In this document: piece by piece, positions 63,755 through 64,000 of the stretch | Layout of the letters: every line of letters starts with the position of its first letter | How positions within the stretch are numbered: position 1 is the stretch's first letter | Assembly: GCA_050248275.1 (NCBI GenBank) | Contig: JBFWSR010000005.1 | Span: forward strand, 1 to 64,000 | Direction: 5' to 3' | From: CAILZL01 sp050248275 | GTDB taxonomy: Bacteria; Pseudomonadota; Gammaproteobacteria; Steroidobacterales; Steroidobacteraceae | Length of the DNA stretch: 64,000 nucleotides | Position numbers and translations under genes: made by a program | Notes under the pieces: model-generated | Database searches by the model: none | What the model saw: only the letters and a program-made list of their open reading frames with translations | What the model was told of the DNA's origin: nothing

Positions 63755-63881
63755 GTAATGTGCTTCTCTGTGGCTGTGGGGGCAGCTTAGCGCGGACATG
63801 TCCACGATACACCCTGCGGCTTTCACGCAGTCGCTATTCCCTCGACAAGGCCGACCGGTTTCGGCCTTGCCACAGAGGGAG

Positions 63882-64000
63882 TTATTCAGCTTTTGATTCT
63901 GCGGGCTGATCGTGAATCTGTTTGTCGTGCTGCTTGACGGCCTGCGCCTTCTTGTCCGACAGCAGTTTTACCTTGTATTTCTCGCTCAGCGCCAGCAGTT
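63882..64000 (-). CDS. C-terminal end of a gene cut by the window
   Basis: The minus-strand frame ends in a TAA at 63884 and codes for LLALSEKYKVKLLSDKKAQA then KQHDKQIHDQPAESKAE. Only the last 38 residues are in the window, and the polar Lys/Gln-rich tail is not enough to name a family. A CAAGGCCGA/TCGGCCTTG hairpin at 63846-63869 lies 12 bases beyond its stop codon and may be its terminator, although no T-run follows. Confidence 0.6.
   Translation of the reverse strand, partial: LLALSEKYKVKLLSDKKAQAVKQHDKQIHDQPAESKAE

Noticed and set aside
63846..63869. CAAGGCCGA/TCGGCCTTG hairpin as a firm terminator
   Set aside because: Stem is good, but neither strand has a T-run; kept only as a comment on the partial gene.

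Overview
The window reads as a chromosomal segment of a Gram-negative gammaproteobacterium with a moderately high GC genome (by eye about 55-60%, except the AT-richer first ~0.75 kb). Evidence is the gpsA-secB-grxC-rhodanese/envC arrangement, the engB / cytochrome c4 / DsbA block, an LptM-type lipoprotein, many lipoprotein and outer-membrane signals, an RND-independent EmrAB/TolC-type pump, and REP-like palindromes. The order cannot be fixed from sequence alone. I see no rRNA, tRNA, CRISPR array, transposase, integrase or phage gene; the region looks like a stable chromosomal backbone with accessory operons.

Layout. 0-6 kb: GFA-family protein, trmL, a dienelactone-hydrolase-like gene, a short PhnA-domain gene, then gpsA-secB-grxC-rhodanese on the minus strand, abutting the divergent envC-like gene. 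6-15 kb: a GGDEF/EAL protein, then a glycogen operon glgB-glgX-malQ. 15-17 kb: a small ABM-domain protein and a MATE exporter. 17-25 kb: a signalling block with a receiver-like/TonB membrane fusion, a divergent receiver-PAS-HD-GYP protein, and a three-gene phosphorelay (membrane HPt kinase, CheY-like receiver, CheX-like phosphatase). 25-33 kb: corA, lipoprotein DsbA, cytochrome c4, engB, a small outer-membrane barrel, and polA translationally coupled to a LptM-like lipoprotein. 33-41 kb: GST, MoeB/rhodanese, EamA permease, a GH17 membrane protein, formaldehyde detoxification genes frmB/frmA, a quinone-oxidoreductase-like enzyme and a thioredoxin-like protein. 41-47 kb: APC permease, two LysR regulators, MFS exporter, OsmC protein. 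47-52 kb: MarR-controlled NodT/EmrA/EmrB tripartite pump. 52-56 kb: DsbC-like protein, a degenerate M28 peptidase homologue, a NlpC/P60 lipoprotein. 55.6-58.6 kb: the tightly coupled TlpA-DUF4266-DUF3570-ApbE operon. 58.8-64 kb: an Ogt-AlkA fusion repair enzyme, a secreted bicupin, acs, a HIT protein, a DUF4404 protein and a gene cut by the window end.

The most interesting system is the TlpA-DUF4266-DUF3570-ApbE operon. It combines a periplasmic thioredoxin, a tiny lipoprotein ending in Gly-Gly-Cys-Gly-Cys-Asn, an outer-membrane barrel with a sequence resembling the ApbE flavinylation motif, and an ApbE homologue that has Gly where the usual metal-ligand Asp sits. I read it as a probable envelope redox system using covalent flavin; this is inference. 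Other points of note are the kinase/receiver/CheX phosphorelay without a CheW domain, the receiver-TM-TonB fusion, the catalytically degenerate M28 peptidase, the Ogt-AlkA fusion and the lptM-polA coupling.
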